Positions 33,727 through 44,365 of a stretch of DNA of 64,000 bases are shown in pieces. The translations under genes and the position numbers were made by a program. How positions within the stretch are numbered: position 1 is the stretch's first letter; each line of letters starts with the position of its first letter. This DNA is from Rotaria sordida (Eukaryota; Rotifera; Eurotatoria; Philodinida; Philodinidae). The notes beneath the pieces are model-generated. The model ran no database searches. It was not told the origin of the DNA and saw only the letters and a list, made by a program, of their open reading frames with translations. The DNA lies in contig CAJNOL010000013.1 of the NCBI GenBank assembly GCA_905250125.1, forward strand, positions 248,001-312,000, written 5' to 3'.

Positions 33727-35960
33727 ATGTCGGGTGGGGAATTAGGAGATAATATATTAAATAATGAAATAAATGTATTTGAAGAACATTGTGATGCCTT
33801 ACTTCATTTAGCTCAACGTGAAACAACAATTTATTCATTACTACAGCAAAAATTACCCGATATAAAATGTCAATATTTAACAATAAATATTCCAACTGTT
33901 GTTGATGTAAATCATTTTTGGGCTCAATATATTGATCGAGAAACCAATGCTCAAATGAAACAAATAAATGAAATCTTATCTCGTCAATTAATTCCATTAA
34001 CATTAACATCAATTGAAATAGGAATGATGTGTGCTGCACCATTTATTCTTCAAACAACAACAAATCAATTTGTTAAACCTTCTCAATATTATCGTGCAAG
34101 AATAACACATAGAATTGATAATGTTACTGTTGAAGTTTTCTTTGTTAATTGGGGAAATACGGAACAAATTCCTATTGATCAATGTAAAAATTTAAAAATA
34201 AATATTTTTTATTTTTATTTTTATTTTAGTACGTATACTTGATGCATCATTATTAAAAATCGCTCCTCTTGTATATAAATGTCAATTACGGTCAATTCGA
34301 CCAAATATCGCTCGTTATCCATTAAATAATTGGCCAATTCAAGCTGTTAATTATGTTTGTTCACTTATTCTTGAACATCAAGTTGAAGCTGAAATAAAAT
34401 CTATTGCTCGATATATTGTTAACTGTGATATTTTATTAGATATACAACTTAATAATCGAAATCAACAAAAACCAAATGAAATAGGACGGACAACACTTCG
34501 GCAAAGTTTAATTAATAAAGGTTTTGCTGATACATCAAATGAAGAATATATTTTTGAAGTAAAAATAAAATTTATTAATTTAATTTAAAATAATTAATTA
34601 TAAAATTGAGCATGATTATCGAATACATCGTGATGCTCAACGATCTGTTAGTCATACAACTGATTTTTTCATCAAGTACTGATCCAAGTAATGCATCAAT
34701 ACAAGTGATCAATGTTCAAAAAGAATTATGTGAAGTTTATGAACGAAAAGAAATTGATCAACCTGTTACATTAATTGGTTTTTATTTTTAAAAATAAATT
34801 GAGAAAATTTTTATTTTAATAATTCTTCTAGGTCCATATTCACCATTAGAAGCAAATCATTCTTCATGTCATTATGCAACTAAAATGCGTCGTGTTCAAA
34901 TCGATGATGAATCAATAAATTCTGTTGGTTTAGAAGAAGAACAACATTGTCATTATCATTGTTTACTTGTGGCATTTGATGTTCATCTTTCTCAAACACG
35001 ACAGATTGTTTCACTTCGTCATACAATTTTAATGCCATCTATTCGAGGTTTACTAGCTTTAATTGCAATTGTTATTTCCACCAACTATTGAATTAAGGTT
35101 AATAAATAAAAGAATATTTTAATTTGCTTTTTTTTTCTTCTTTAGACTTGATGAAGAAGAAAAAATGAAAAGAGGAGTTTTATGTGGTTTAGAATTTAAT
35201 CCAGTAACAAATACATCTTTATATCCTGATTATGATATGGATATTGGATTTGATGTACAAATATCAACCGAAGCTCTTGTGAGGGTATGTTTTCATTTTT
35301 ATCTTTTAGTTTTTAATATATTTCGTTTTATAGATCAATGAAATTCGTAAACAAATTAATTTAGCATTATATAGTGCAGAATCAGCTGGAAATAAAGATT
35401 TAACGCGATCAGTTCGACGAACAACTACAACTAAATTACAAAAGTTTGTTTGATTTTTATTTAATTCAATCTAATTTATATTATAGGTTACTCGAAGCAA
35501 AACTACCACCCAATCGAAATAATTATTTTGGAACATTTCAATGGAATAGAGTAAAAATTAAAATTTAATTTGAAATCTTATTTAATTATTATTTTAGTTA
35601 AATCCCGATGATCGTGTTCCAAAAATGACTGAAGATGTTTCACCTGATCATTTAAAACTATTTCCACTCCATGATGATGTTATAACATGTACAGTTGAAA
35701 TTAATGATGAACATCGTTTAAAAATGATCTATCATCTTATTTGGCTACGAGAAAAAGCAACAATGTTAGAGATTTTTTTTTATCTCCTTTTCTTTTTATC
35801 TTTTTTTTTATTTTAGTACGACATTTATGTGTCAGATTACTTGTCAATTATGTGATATGAATTTTAATTTTACTTCAGATTTGTTTGCCCATTTGTCGTC
35901 AAGTCAATCAACATCGAGAACTTGTACGTCAACTTCATCTCACTCATTGCGTATAGTTTG
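33727..35960 (+). pseudogene. TDRD9: 5'-truncated, frameshifted TDRD9/spindle-E (piRNA helicase-tudor) remnant
   Basis: The sequence reads as the C-terminal half of TDRD9/spindle-E, a germline DExH helicase-tudor protein of the piRNA pathway. The tudor region includes VDVNHFWAQYIDRE, SQYYRARITHRIDNV and VEVFFVNWGNTEQIPID. After a short intron it continues VRILDASLLKIAPLVYKCQL. Later come PYSPLEANHSSCHYATKM, RLDEEEKMKRGVLCGLEFNP, YDMDIGFDVQI and INEIRKQINLAL. Introns with good GT-AG borders are kept near 34180-34226, 34770-34831, 35095-35145 and 35285-35332. One-base frameshifts are needed near 34680 and 35075. The helicase domains are absent: the left side is cut by the hAT-like element. A possible CxxC-type finger lies at 35830-35880. 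Non-functional as read. Confidence 0.75.
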
Positions 35961-36419
35961 TTTTTTTTTCTTTTGAAATAACTGTTAGACTTTTTTCATG
36001 TGTTACTGCTCTTTTTTGTGTTTTGTTAGTTTATAAGGAAAAATCATTATTATATAGAATAAAAACAATTTCATGAATCATTATAGTAATGATATAGCAT
36101 TCGACAGTTGGATGTGTTTCCGCGTAAGATTTTCATACTATAAATTCTCTTGTAGAGTATTTGAACTGGAATCTCATGATAAAAAAGTATTTCAATCAAA
36201 TGAAGAGAAGGAAGAAAATAAATATTGAAAATAGTAATAGTTTAATTCTATGAAAAAGAGAATTATCTTTTAGTCAAATCAAATCTGTATAATCGATATC
36301 TTAGATGCAACTGTTCTAACTATTATTGAAAAAAATCACACCATCATTAATTATACAAAGAAAGGTCGAGATTTTAAATTGAAATAAATTTTGCATTTAA
36401 TTTTTTTGTTTTTAGGCAA

Positions 36420-37370
36420 ATCTTTTTTATGCAATTCAACAGTAGATTTATCATGGCTTGTTGATCGTTCAATTATTTGAGATACACAAGAAGAAGTAAA
36501 AACAATTTCTCCAATTATTTCTGATGTTAATGTTAATACAAATATTCATCAATCTACAACATCACTTCCAGTAATTAATTCAAATACAGCAATGATTTCC
36601 CCATTAGCAACAATAACACCAACACCATCATTAGCAATTATACCACAAGTGCAACAAAATCAACAATCACAATCACAATTATCATTATCATTACCAAATT
36701 TACTAATATTATCATCGAATAATCTACTTTTATCAACACAAATAATGGCAATGATGAATTCAAATGCATCAAAAACATTAGCTTCAATAGTAACACAAAA
36801 TACAACGAATAATAATACATTATCAATATTAACTTCATTAACATCGAATGAATTACATGCAAGTTATTCGTGAACTTTGTCGAACAAATCCTGAAGCATT
36901 TAAGTTTGTAGAAAAAAAAAGATTCGATTTTGTTTGTTTATGTTTTAATTATAGAGACTTACTAAAAGATTTAATAGTTCATATAAAAGATGCAATGGAA
37001 GTTAAACAAGAAAAATTTCATCGAATGAAAAAACAAGATTATATTTGTTTTCATTCAAATTCATATATTTGAATTATTAGCTGATCGAGAAGTGTTTCGA
37101 TATTGGTGAAATAATTGTCCAACTATCAAAATTTGTTTTTTTTACTTAATTTAGATTTTATAGCTATTTAAATGAAACAGAAGTAAAACGTTTATCTTCT
37201 CAAATATATCATAAATATCTTTAAGGTGAATTAAGTTCTCTTTAGTCTTGAAAATGAAAAAGGTTCAGATTCATATTAAATAACATTAAGGTTTGTTGAA
37301 TTAATTGATTTTATTCTTCGATCAAGGAAATTTTTCTTGATTATTTTCGTCAAAAAGATATTAAAGCAAA
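36420..37370 (+). pseudogene. Unidentified decayed coding region
   Basis: A stretch of better-than-random coding appearance on the plus strand, in several frames with stops. It starts GKSFLCNSTVDLSWLVDRS. A Ser/Thr/Asn/Gln-rich low-complexity segment follows (36592-36840), then VIRELCRTNPEAFKFVEKKR and LLKDLIVHIKDAMEVKQEKF, YSYLNETEVKRLSSQIYHKY and FVELIDFILRSRKFFLDYF near 37285-37350. Interspersed TTTTAG/GT sites suggest former introns. I do not recognise the family. At least three stops or frameshifts make it a probable pseudogene. Confidence 0.45.
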
Positions 37371-37549
37371 TGGAGAAGAAACAGACGTCTTTTCTTTCTT
37401 TTCCCTCGATATGATATCATCTCTTTCTTTTCATATGGAGAAGTGATATCATGTCGAGGAAAACAAGAGAAGATGGAAGAAAGAAAAGAACGTGTTGCAT
37501 AGTAATTATAAAGTGTTTGCTTACAATTAAATACAAACATAAACAAAAA

Positions 37550-38448
37550 ATGTCTTTCGACAACACATCACCCATGTCTTTTGATACGTTTTACGATGCT
37601 TTAAAACGAATAATGTTAAGCGTAAGAAAAAGCTTATAAGACTTAAAAAATATTTTAATTTTGATCTATTTTATTTAGGAAGATGGTTTAAAAGAGCTTC
37701 TTGAACAAACGATTAGATATCAACAATTTCAAAAACGAGTAATTTCAAGCAAAAGTGGTGCTTTTACTGAGAGACGCAAGGGGGAAAAAGCGGATCCCGA
37801 GATCCCAGGATCCTACGGATCCCAATAGATCCTGGTGGATCCCGGTAGATCCCACCGGATCCCGGAATTTGCTGGGATCCACCGGGATCTGATTTTTTCC
37901 TCTTGCGAAACCCACTGGGATCCATTGGAATCCGTTGGGATCTATTGGGATCCGGGGGATCCTGGGATCTCGGGATCCGCTTTTCCCCCTTGGAAAGACG
38001 TGTCAAAGATACGCAAGCACGTTTTCAGGAAGCAATTACTCAAGAAAAAATAATTCGAATATTAATTGAACACGTCAATAATCAACGGTGCTCAGTTCAA
38101 CTTAGTAGTCAAACAACTGATAATTCAACATTACCAATTGATGATGTACCTGATGTTAGTCAAATACAATCATTAAGTACACCAAATCCTAATTCAAGTG
38201 AATTTGTACATGCCAGTACGAGCATTCTTAATTACTTGAAAACTGTACCACCAACCGGTGCTAGTGTAGCAGACATTTGTAAACAATTCAATCAGTTTGG
38301 TGAAAAACAAGTTCAGTAAGTTTGACTTTTTTTATTTTTATTAATATGAAATAAATATTTTATTTAGACAAGCAGTGGAATATTTGGAACAAGACGGTCA
38401 AATCTATTCGACAAATGATCGTCAACGTTATTTTGCTGCTCACATTTA
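37550..38448 (+). pseudogene. Small RPA2-C-type (winged-helix) gene split by a transposon
   Basis: Exons: about 37550-37624 (MSFDNTSPMSFDTFYDAL...), 37680-37776 plus 38001-38316, and 38369-38448 ending YFAAHI*. The middle exon is interrupted by a 216-bp MITE. Removing the MITE and one copy of its 8-bp target restores an open frame running FTERRVKDTQARF, which shows that it was a coding exon. As it stands the frame hits a TAG 20 codons after the target. The C-terminus (ILNYLKTVPPTGASVADICK, then QVQQAVEYLEQDGQIYST) matches the winged-helix tail of replication protein A 32 kDa. The OB-fold of RPA2 is not present, so this is an RPA2-C-domain relative or a partial copy. AATAAA signals follow at about 38504. 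Confidence 0.65.
37777..37992. mobile_element. 216-bp GGATCC-rich hAT-type MITE with 8-bp target duplication
   Basis: The terminal inverted repeats begin CAAGGGGGAAAAAGCGGATC on the left and end in the complement (GATCCGCTTTTCCCCCTTG) on the right. The whole element is a fold-back of repeated GGATCC/GGATCT units. The flanking 8-mers GAGAGACG (37769-37776) and GAAAGACG (37993-38000) differ by one base. An 8-bp duplication plus CA...TG ends fit the hAT superfamily. It is inserted in a coding exon. Confidence 0.9.
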
Positions 38449-38629
38449 AAAACTTTATTTTTCTTTTTTTCTTCGATGTCAGATATTCATTCATCATTTA
38501 TTAAATAAATAAATTAAAAAAAATATTACTTTCTTGCTGTTTTATTTTATGAAGAGATTTGATTTTTTTTTTGGTCACTCTCTCACTTTTCTTCTTTTGA
38601 TAAATAATATTCATTTATATAAACTAGAC

Positions 38630-39770
38630 ATATCAATTGTATTTAAATCCATGTCATCAGTATTTGCTCGATATTCATCAAGTCTATGTGTTTGAATTGG
38701 TTGTATTGTCCAAGGTTTATAATCTGTTTTACTGGTTGTTGTGTCATCAAAAGGAGCATTTGAACGATAACGCGTTGTTGATCTAATTTCATTGAACGTA
38801 TTCGATCAGTTCAAACAAGAGAAAAAAAAGAAAATTTTGTCTTTTTTTTCGTACCATCTTTTGATATAAAATCTTCTCGATCTGTTATTAAAGAATATAA
38901 AGCCGATGAATTTGGAATATATACTTCTCGTTTACCTTGAAAACGTTCTTGTTGAGGATGAGGAACATAATCTGTACGATAACTAGTACGATCATCAAAT
39001 GGCTGTTGAGAATGTAAAACTGATTGATCAGATCGAATAGATACTTCCACCAAGAAATGGGTCTGATGGTGGTCTCTCAAACGAACAAAAAGAAGGATTA
39101 GAAAAAATATTTGGTTCAGTTAATCTTACATATCCATTATCATGTTGACAGAGGCGTAGCCACGGGGTGTCCTGGATGTCCCGACACCCCCTTTGGACAA
39201 AAAAAAATGTCTGAAGAAGGGTACAGGTCTAAAAAATAATTCATAAGTCAAAATTTTTTTTGCTAGTAGGCACTCCCTGAAGCAAATTTCTGGTTACGTC
39301 TTTGCATGTCGAGTTGCTTCAATTCGACCAACTCACCGTTTACGATAATCAACTAGAGAGGAAAAACGCCTATTTAATAACGAAACAATTCAATAGATTA
39401 AATATACTTCGATATATTGGATCACCTTCAACTGGAGCTTGAACTGATCGTTGAGCATCACATCAAATCGGTTTAGCTCGTTCGCCATCTTTTGCTAAAT
39501 TAATATAAAAAAAAAACTAATCTAACAAATAATATTTATTATACATGTATATTCTTTATTATAATTCATCAAAGAAACAAATTCTTCTTGATATACATAT
39601 ATTTCTTCTGGTCTGTATGAACATTGTTTATCAAGAATGTCTGATGTAATCATGTCTAAATCATCATTTGAATTAGATAATACTTATTTAATAAATCAAC
39701 TATTGGATTTCTTTCAACAGATTCCAGTGTCATCATCTTTTTCCTTGTCGTACAACTATAATGACCAAAT
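38630..39770 (-). pseudogene. Decayed SAXO-like (axonemal microtubule stabiliser) gene
   Basis: The minus strand encodes repeated Mn-type motifs of the SAXO/FAM154 family of ciliary microtubule-associated proteins: QQPFDDRTSYRTDYVPHPQQ in exon 39075-38858, then RYRSNAPFDDTTTSKTDYKPW before ...TIDMSSLYK near 38630. Upstream pieces read AKDGERAKPI-stop-CDAQRSVQAPVEG (39400-39490) and ITSDILDKQCSYRPEEIYVY (39570-39650). An in-frame stop, unclear joins and a MITE at 39149-39304 indicate a pseudogene. The two motif repeats are the only secure part. Confidence 0.65.
39149..39304. mobile_element. 156-bp hAT-type MITE with 8-bp target duplication
   Basis: The left end CAGAGGCGTAGCCACG and the right end CTGGTTACGTCTTTG are imperfect complements. 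The flanks are CATGTTGA (39141-39148) and CATGTCGA (39305-39312), an 8-bp duplication with one mismatch. The ends resemble those of the 1.9-kb element at 31804-33718, so that family may have mobilised it. It sits within the SAXO-like remnant. Confidence 0.85.
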
Positions 39771-40039
39771 ATTATCTTTAAATCGGTATGGTTCATAAAA
39801 ATTTAGTAGAAAAGCGAAAGAAATAATTTTCTTTATAAAATCTATGTAAACAGTTTATTTTATTTCCCACAATTGTCTTGATTGACATATGTAAACATAA
39901 AAATAAAATCAATGATTTTTCTATCTGTCTGAGAAAAGTGAACGAATTCATTATATTTATACTTGTGTTTTTTGTTGCACCATAGTTTAAAAAAAAAGAT
40001 ATTTAATCTTCCCCAAGTATTTTCTTTTATTGAAACAAC

Positions 40040-41779
40040 TTATAACAAAGGAAAATATTCATGAAAATTTTCTGGACGAACAAAAGATTTACATACATCA
40101 AGACTTTTTAATTTACCGAAATTGAAATGCGTTGGATTATTGGTAAAATTATTTGTTATCATCGTGAGTGATTTATATTCCATAGAGAGATTTAACAAAC
40201 GAGGTAGATAAGTATTTTTTTTCAAGAGAAATAATTCGAGATAGTCAACATGTGTATATTGGAGATCAAGAAATGTGAGATAAGGAAATGTGATCAATTT
40301 AGATGAATATTGTTTGTCTTTTATTGGATATCTATTTGATATATATAAGACATCGAGAAAAGGAAAATCATGAGAAATGATTTGAAATAGTTTATATTCT
40401 AAAGGATCTCTACCACATATCGTTAATTCTCGAACTTTATGAAACATGCCGCCTTGAAAAGACTTGTCGAGGTTAACAAAATATTCGAAGTCGTATGGCA
40501 GTGAATAGATATGACATTCGCCATCCCATGCAGATGATTTCGTGTCAACATACCAAGCTACTTGTTGATAACCTCTTCCGATGAAACTATGTTGAATATC
40601 TTCATTTGACGGAAGTTCAACTCTAGTGTTATTTTTATTTTTGAAGACGGTTGTGTTGATATAAAATGTAAATTTTTTTAATTGTGTCATATGAATAAGA
40701 AATTGATCATATAATTGAATACCATCGATAAAAGTCGAATTAAATCTTCCTACATCTAGATATAATTTTAATTCTTCAAGATTTATCATTTGACAAAGTA
40801 ATGGAACAATCAAAGTATCATAATTAAATGTCAGATAAAATGACGTGAATGAGAAAGATTTCAATTTGGGAAGTTTTTTCTATAAACAAAATAAATTTAT
40901 TTGGTTTACTATTATTTCTATAAGCATGATCATTCGAAATTATACTTACTGTTTCAGCTATATCTCCCATTGGGTCCACAACATTTTCAACGTTAATAAT
41001 TAATGTTGATAAACATGAAAAACGCCCATCAACCACACAACGACAATCAGCAAAATTCAAGACATTGATTGTCAATTTCATCAAAGTTGATGACATACTA
41101 ATTTCTGATGACAGAAAAAAAAAGGAATCGCAAACTTTCGTGTGATAAACATATCACCAAAATTCAAAACAGTTAATTTTTTACATAAAGATAAGTTAAT
41201 GCAATAATATTTAAAAGAGTATCCGACCAGGGGTCTACTGGTTTTTTTATATCGATATTAAGATGTGTTATTTGTTTGGTAAGAAGATCACGAAGAACCA
41301 AATTATCTTTAAAAAATAAAATAAATTTTTATCTAACTAGATCGATTATTTTCTTAGTTCAAAGAATCAAATACTATACCTGTTAAATATTGATAAATTA
41401 TTTCTTCTTCAAAATTTATAAGCGATAATGAGTAAAGTCTAGGATAATTGGCAGCAAGAAGAATTTGTTTCATTGAATCTTGTTCAACAGTAAGTTTATA
41501 TACTTCATGATGAATTCGAGGTAAGATTTTTTGACAAATTCTTGAAAGAAGTTGAGGATCCATTGAAGAGATTTGGTTATAGAGTGAATTCATGTTTGTA
41601 ATAGTGGTCATATCAAGATGACGAATATAAAGAGAATCAAGTGCTAATCGATTAAATCGTTGATTGATATCAGAAATTGAATAAAAAGCATCAACCATGT
41701 TGAGTTTCTTGAAAATAATGAATAAAACTTCATCAGGTAAATCAAGTATATTGTGTTGAACGTTATTAGATTTGCTCAT
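40040..41779 (-). pseudogene. F-box/leucine-rich-like protein of a bdelloid multigene family, probably frameshifted
   Basis: The ATG at 41779 opens NILDLPDEVLFIIFKKLNMV, a canonical F-box (SCF ubiquitin-ligase adaptor motif), followed by ISDINQRFNRLALDSLYIRH. Exons: 41779-41380, 41310-41105, 41096-40950, 40880-40040. The second exon changes frame: ITHLNIDIKKPVDPWSDTLL is in one frame and LCKKLTVLNFGDMFITRKFA in another, so a one-base indel near 41200 breaks it unless an unusual splice rescues it. The C-terminal exon (274-codon open frame) carries irregular leucine-rich repeats (LPKLKSFSFTSFYLTF, MINLEELKLYLDV, FPYLTFLDLQYTHVDYLELF) and ends NFHEYFPLL*. The F-box type and repeat layout match the family expanded in Rotaria and Adineta. 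A second 3' fragment lies at 31097-31420. Confidence 0.75.
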
Positions 41780-41799
41780 GTTTAATTCATATAATGTAA

Positions 41800-42720
41800 T
41801 CGTGTCAATCTATATATATATTTGCATTTCCTTGTTGACGTCCATCAGAATAATGACAGAGAAATATTTATACCGTCATGTTGTTCTATGAAGGAAGAAT
41901 AATAAAGAGATTGGACCAATTGAAAATGAACTACCTAATAGAATTAGTGTTGCTAGATAGAAAGGTCAATCATCTTTTTTCATTTACTTTGAATTGGTTG
42001 AGCCTATTTGACCTCGAATGGATCATAGCGTTTTCCTTTCTCTTTTATATTTTCTATTATGATTTCTTATGGATGTATTCATCACTTTATTATTCATTTA
42101 TTAAATATTAACGGCTTCATTTGACGATACAGCAATGTATGGAATAAAATATACACCAAAAAGTAATTAAAACATATCCAGCTACATTTCTTGAATAATT
42201 TTCACGCTTATTAGTTTATAGCTTTTTGATATTTCAAATTTAGGTTACCATAGTTTTGTACTTGATCATGTTGAACTAAATACTCATAAATTTCACCACC
42301 AACAACATGAAGTTTATCAAAGACAATTTTAACAACCAACTATTTCAGTTTAAGATAATGACTTCTTTTATAAGAAGAACAATCTACACTTTTTATCACC
42401 ATATTTTTTTTTGCTTTTGTAAATTCTTCATTTATTCTTTATACATTATTAGAGTTGTTTCATAACTGACTCCTACCGTGAATCTTTTTTTTTTTTTTTT
42501 TGGAAGATACATATTTCGATCTGAGAAAAAACACTTGTTTTCATTGTTGAATACCTTCTCAGTCAGACAAAATGAATGAAAATACGTGTTTCTACGTGTA
42601 AAAATGTGCGCTTTTTAGACTTTAAAAAAAATTTTGTTTTGAAAAACAAACGAGTTTGAAGGTGATAACGTTCACAAATGTCTTTTTTTCCAAAAACCAA
42701 GTTCGTTTTTTCACGGTAAA
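41800..42720. other. Flank between the F-box gene and transposon copy 2
   Basis: About 0.9 kb of AT-rich DNA. It includes a possible partial repeat of the GAGTTTG/AAAACAAAC type at 42600-42720 adjoining the transposon. One 77-codon open frame (41878-42111) is hydrophobic and without recognised family; probably random. Confidence 0.4.
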
Positions 42721-42724
42721 AATA

Positions 42725-43924
42725 GGGGTGGCCTATTTACATTTACGCCAATTTATTAAATCCGAAAATAAATTTTGAAAAATTTAAATTTAAAAAATAT
42801 GTAAGTTTTTTCAATAACAAAATTTATACTTAAAATAAGCTTAAATTTTCCGAATTAAGAGTAAAACGAAATGTAAATTTTTATTACACCCAAAATTTAT
42901 AATTAAAATAAATTTAAATTTTCGAAATTTACATTTAAAATAAATATAAATGAAATTAAAAAATTTTATTTATTATGTTGTTTCAAACAACATAATCCAT
43001 ATCAAGATCACATGTCTCTATCAATTATATTGTTTCTCGTTACGGTCCAACAGGCATGCTTTCAGCAGTTTATATTTCAAAAATAATTTTGTTCAGTAAT
43101 TCTTTATTCCAGTGTTTGAAAATTATAACTTAGCCTTTAGGCATACTCGACATAAATGTTTTGATCTTTTCACACTTCAGATACAATCGAAAGTGTTAGC
43201 TGGATGTTCTATTTATCCGTATGAAGATAGATGCACCAGGTGAGCGATAGAAAGAGCGATAACTACCATTACCCATTATTTTACTCTGGTAATAATTATA
43301 TATATTGTCAAAACGGAAACTACTTGGTCAAAAAGAATTGTTCGATCAAAATTCTTTAGATTATTCATGTAAGACAGGACGAGTTGTTTACTTTTAGTGG
43401 CACTAGTTTTTAGAAAACATCATTGTTCTCGCAAGATCTAATAACCATATGCTGAAAGACTCGATTATTTCGCAGCTTTCCATAAGTTTATCAAATGCAA
43501 AAATGAGATCTAAAACTAGGTTGTGATTGTTTTTATGATTCGAAAAATCCAGTTGAATGGGTAGTTTTCTCAAATACGAATCAGATTTTTAAATGTAATC
43601 GATTTCAACCTACTGGAGTGGCTATCATTTGGTTTTGATACACTATACCATACATTTAATATAAAATGTTGCTTTTATTCTGAGAGGCAAGACAGAAAAC
43701 TCTAATTTAGTTAAAATTTATTTAAATGTAAATTTCGAAAATTTAAATTTATTTTAATTATAAATTTTTGGTGTAATAAAAATTTACATTTCCTTTTACT
43801 CTTAATTCGGAAAATTTAAGCTTATTTTAAGTATAAATTTTGTTATTGAAAAAATTTACATTTTTTTAAATTTAAATTTTTCAAAATTTAAATTTAAAAT
43901 AAATTAACAGGAAAATGCCACCCC
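42725..43924. mobile_element. 1.2-kb non-autonomous DNA transposon, long TIRs, TA target, copy 2
   Basis: Near-identical to 29793-31035 in the same orientation, with scattered substitutions and small deletions (for example within the right terminal repeat). The ends are GGGGTGGCCTATTT and the complementary CCACCCC, flanked by TA at 42723-42724 and 43925-43926. The strong similarity to copy 1 and clean ends imply recent activity. It has inserted at the edge of another repeat, whose homologue adjoins copy 1. Confidence 0.85.
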
Positions 43925-43925
43925 T

Positions 43926-44365
43926 ACTTTTTTGCTATCATATCAAAAAAGTCGATTTTTTTCAAAAATTTGGATAAATATTGAGGTTACTGAAATTTGA
44001 TGCATTTGACGTATTTTAAGCTTTATAGGTTTTTCTGGTATTTTTAAATCTAACTTTCCTAATTTTCACTACAAAAACATTGTTTAACCCCTTGACCGTT
44101 AAGTTTTTTTTAAAACTATCTAGTAAACTTTTTGTAAACTAACTTTTGATACACAAGAATATAATCGAATAATCGATATGAGACATCAGAATCAGTAGAA
44201 GGAGATCCAATAGGTGCAGGATGTTAGAGTCGACCTATAGCATACAAAGAAAACAAAGTTAAGGAATTATATTTTTCATCTTTTCCATAAAGAGTGCTCT
44301 GACGCCTATAGGCGTCGATAATAGTGAAGGGGTTAAAAACAACATTTTTATAGGTAACTCAACGA
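43926..44365. repeat. Dispersed repeat copy 2 (inverted relative to 29195-29440)
   Basis: The sequence CAAAAAAGTCGATTTTTTTC... through TTTATAGGTAACTCAAC is the reverse complement of about 29195-29440 with scattered differences. It is interrupted at 44083-44337 by a TTAA-flanked insertion that copy 1 lacks. Copy 1 therefore represents the empty site. Confidence 0.75.
44085..44336. mobile_element. About 250-bp piggyBac-type MITE (TTAA target)
   Basis: It is bounded by TTAA on both sides (TTTAACCCCTTGACCGTTAA at 44083 and GTGAAGGGGTTAAA ending 44337). The termini CCCCTTGAC and the complementary GTGAAGGGG are inverted. The homologous repeat at 29195-29440 lacks this insert, which shows directly that it is a mobile insertion. 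TTAA duplication with CCC-ends is diagnostic of the piggyBac superfamily. No coding capacity. Confidence 0.85.
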
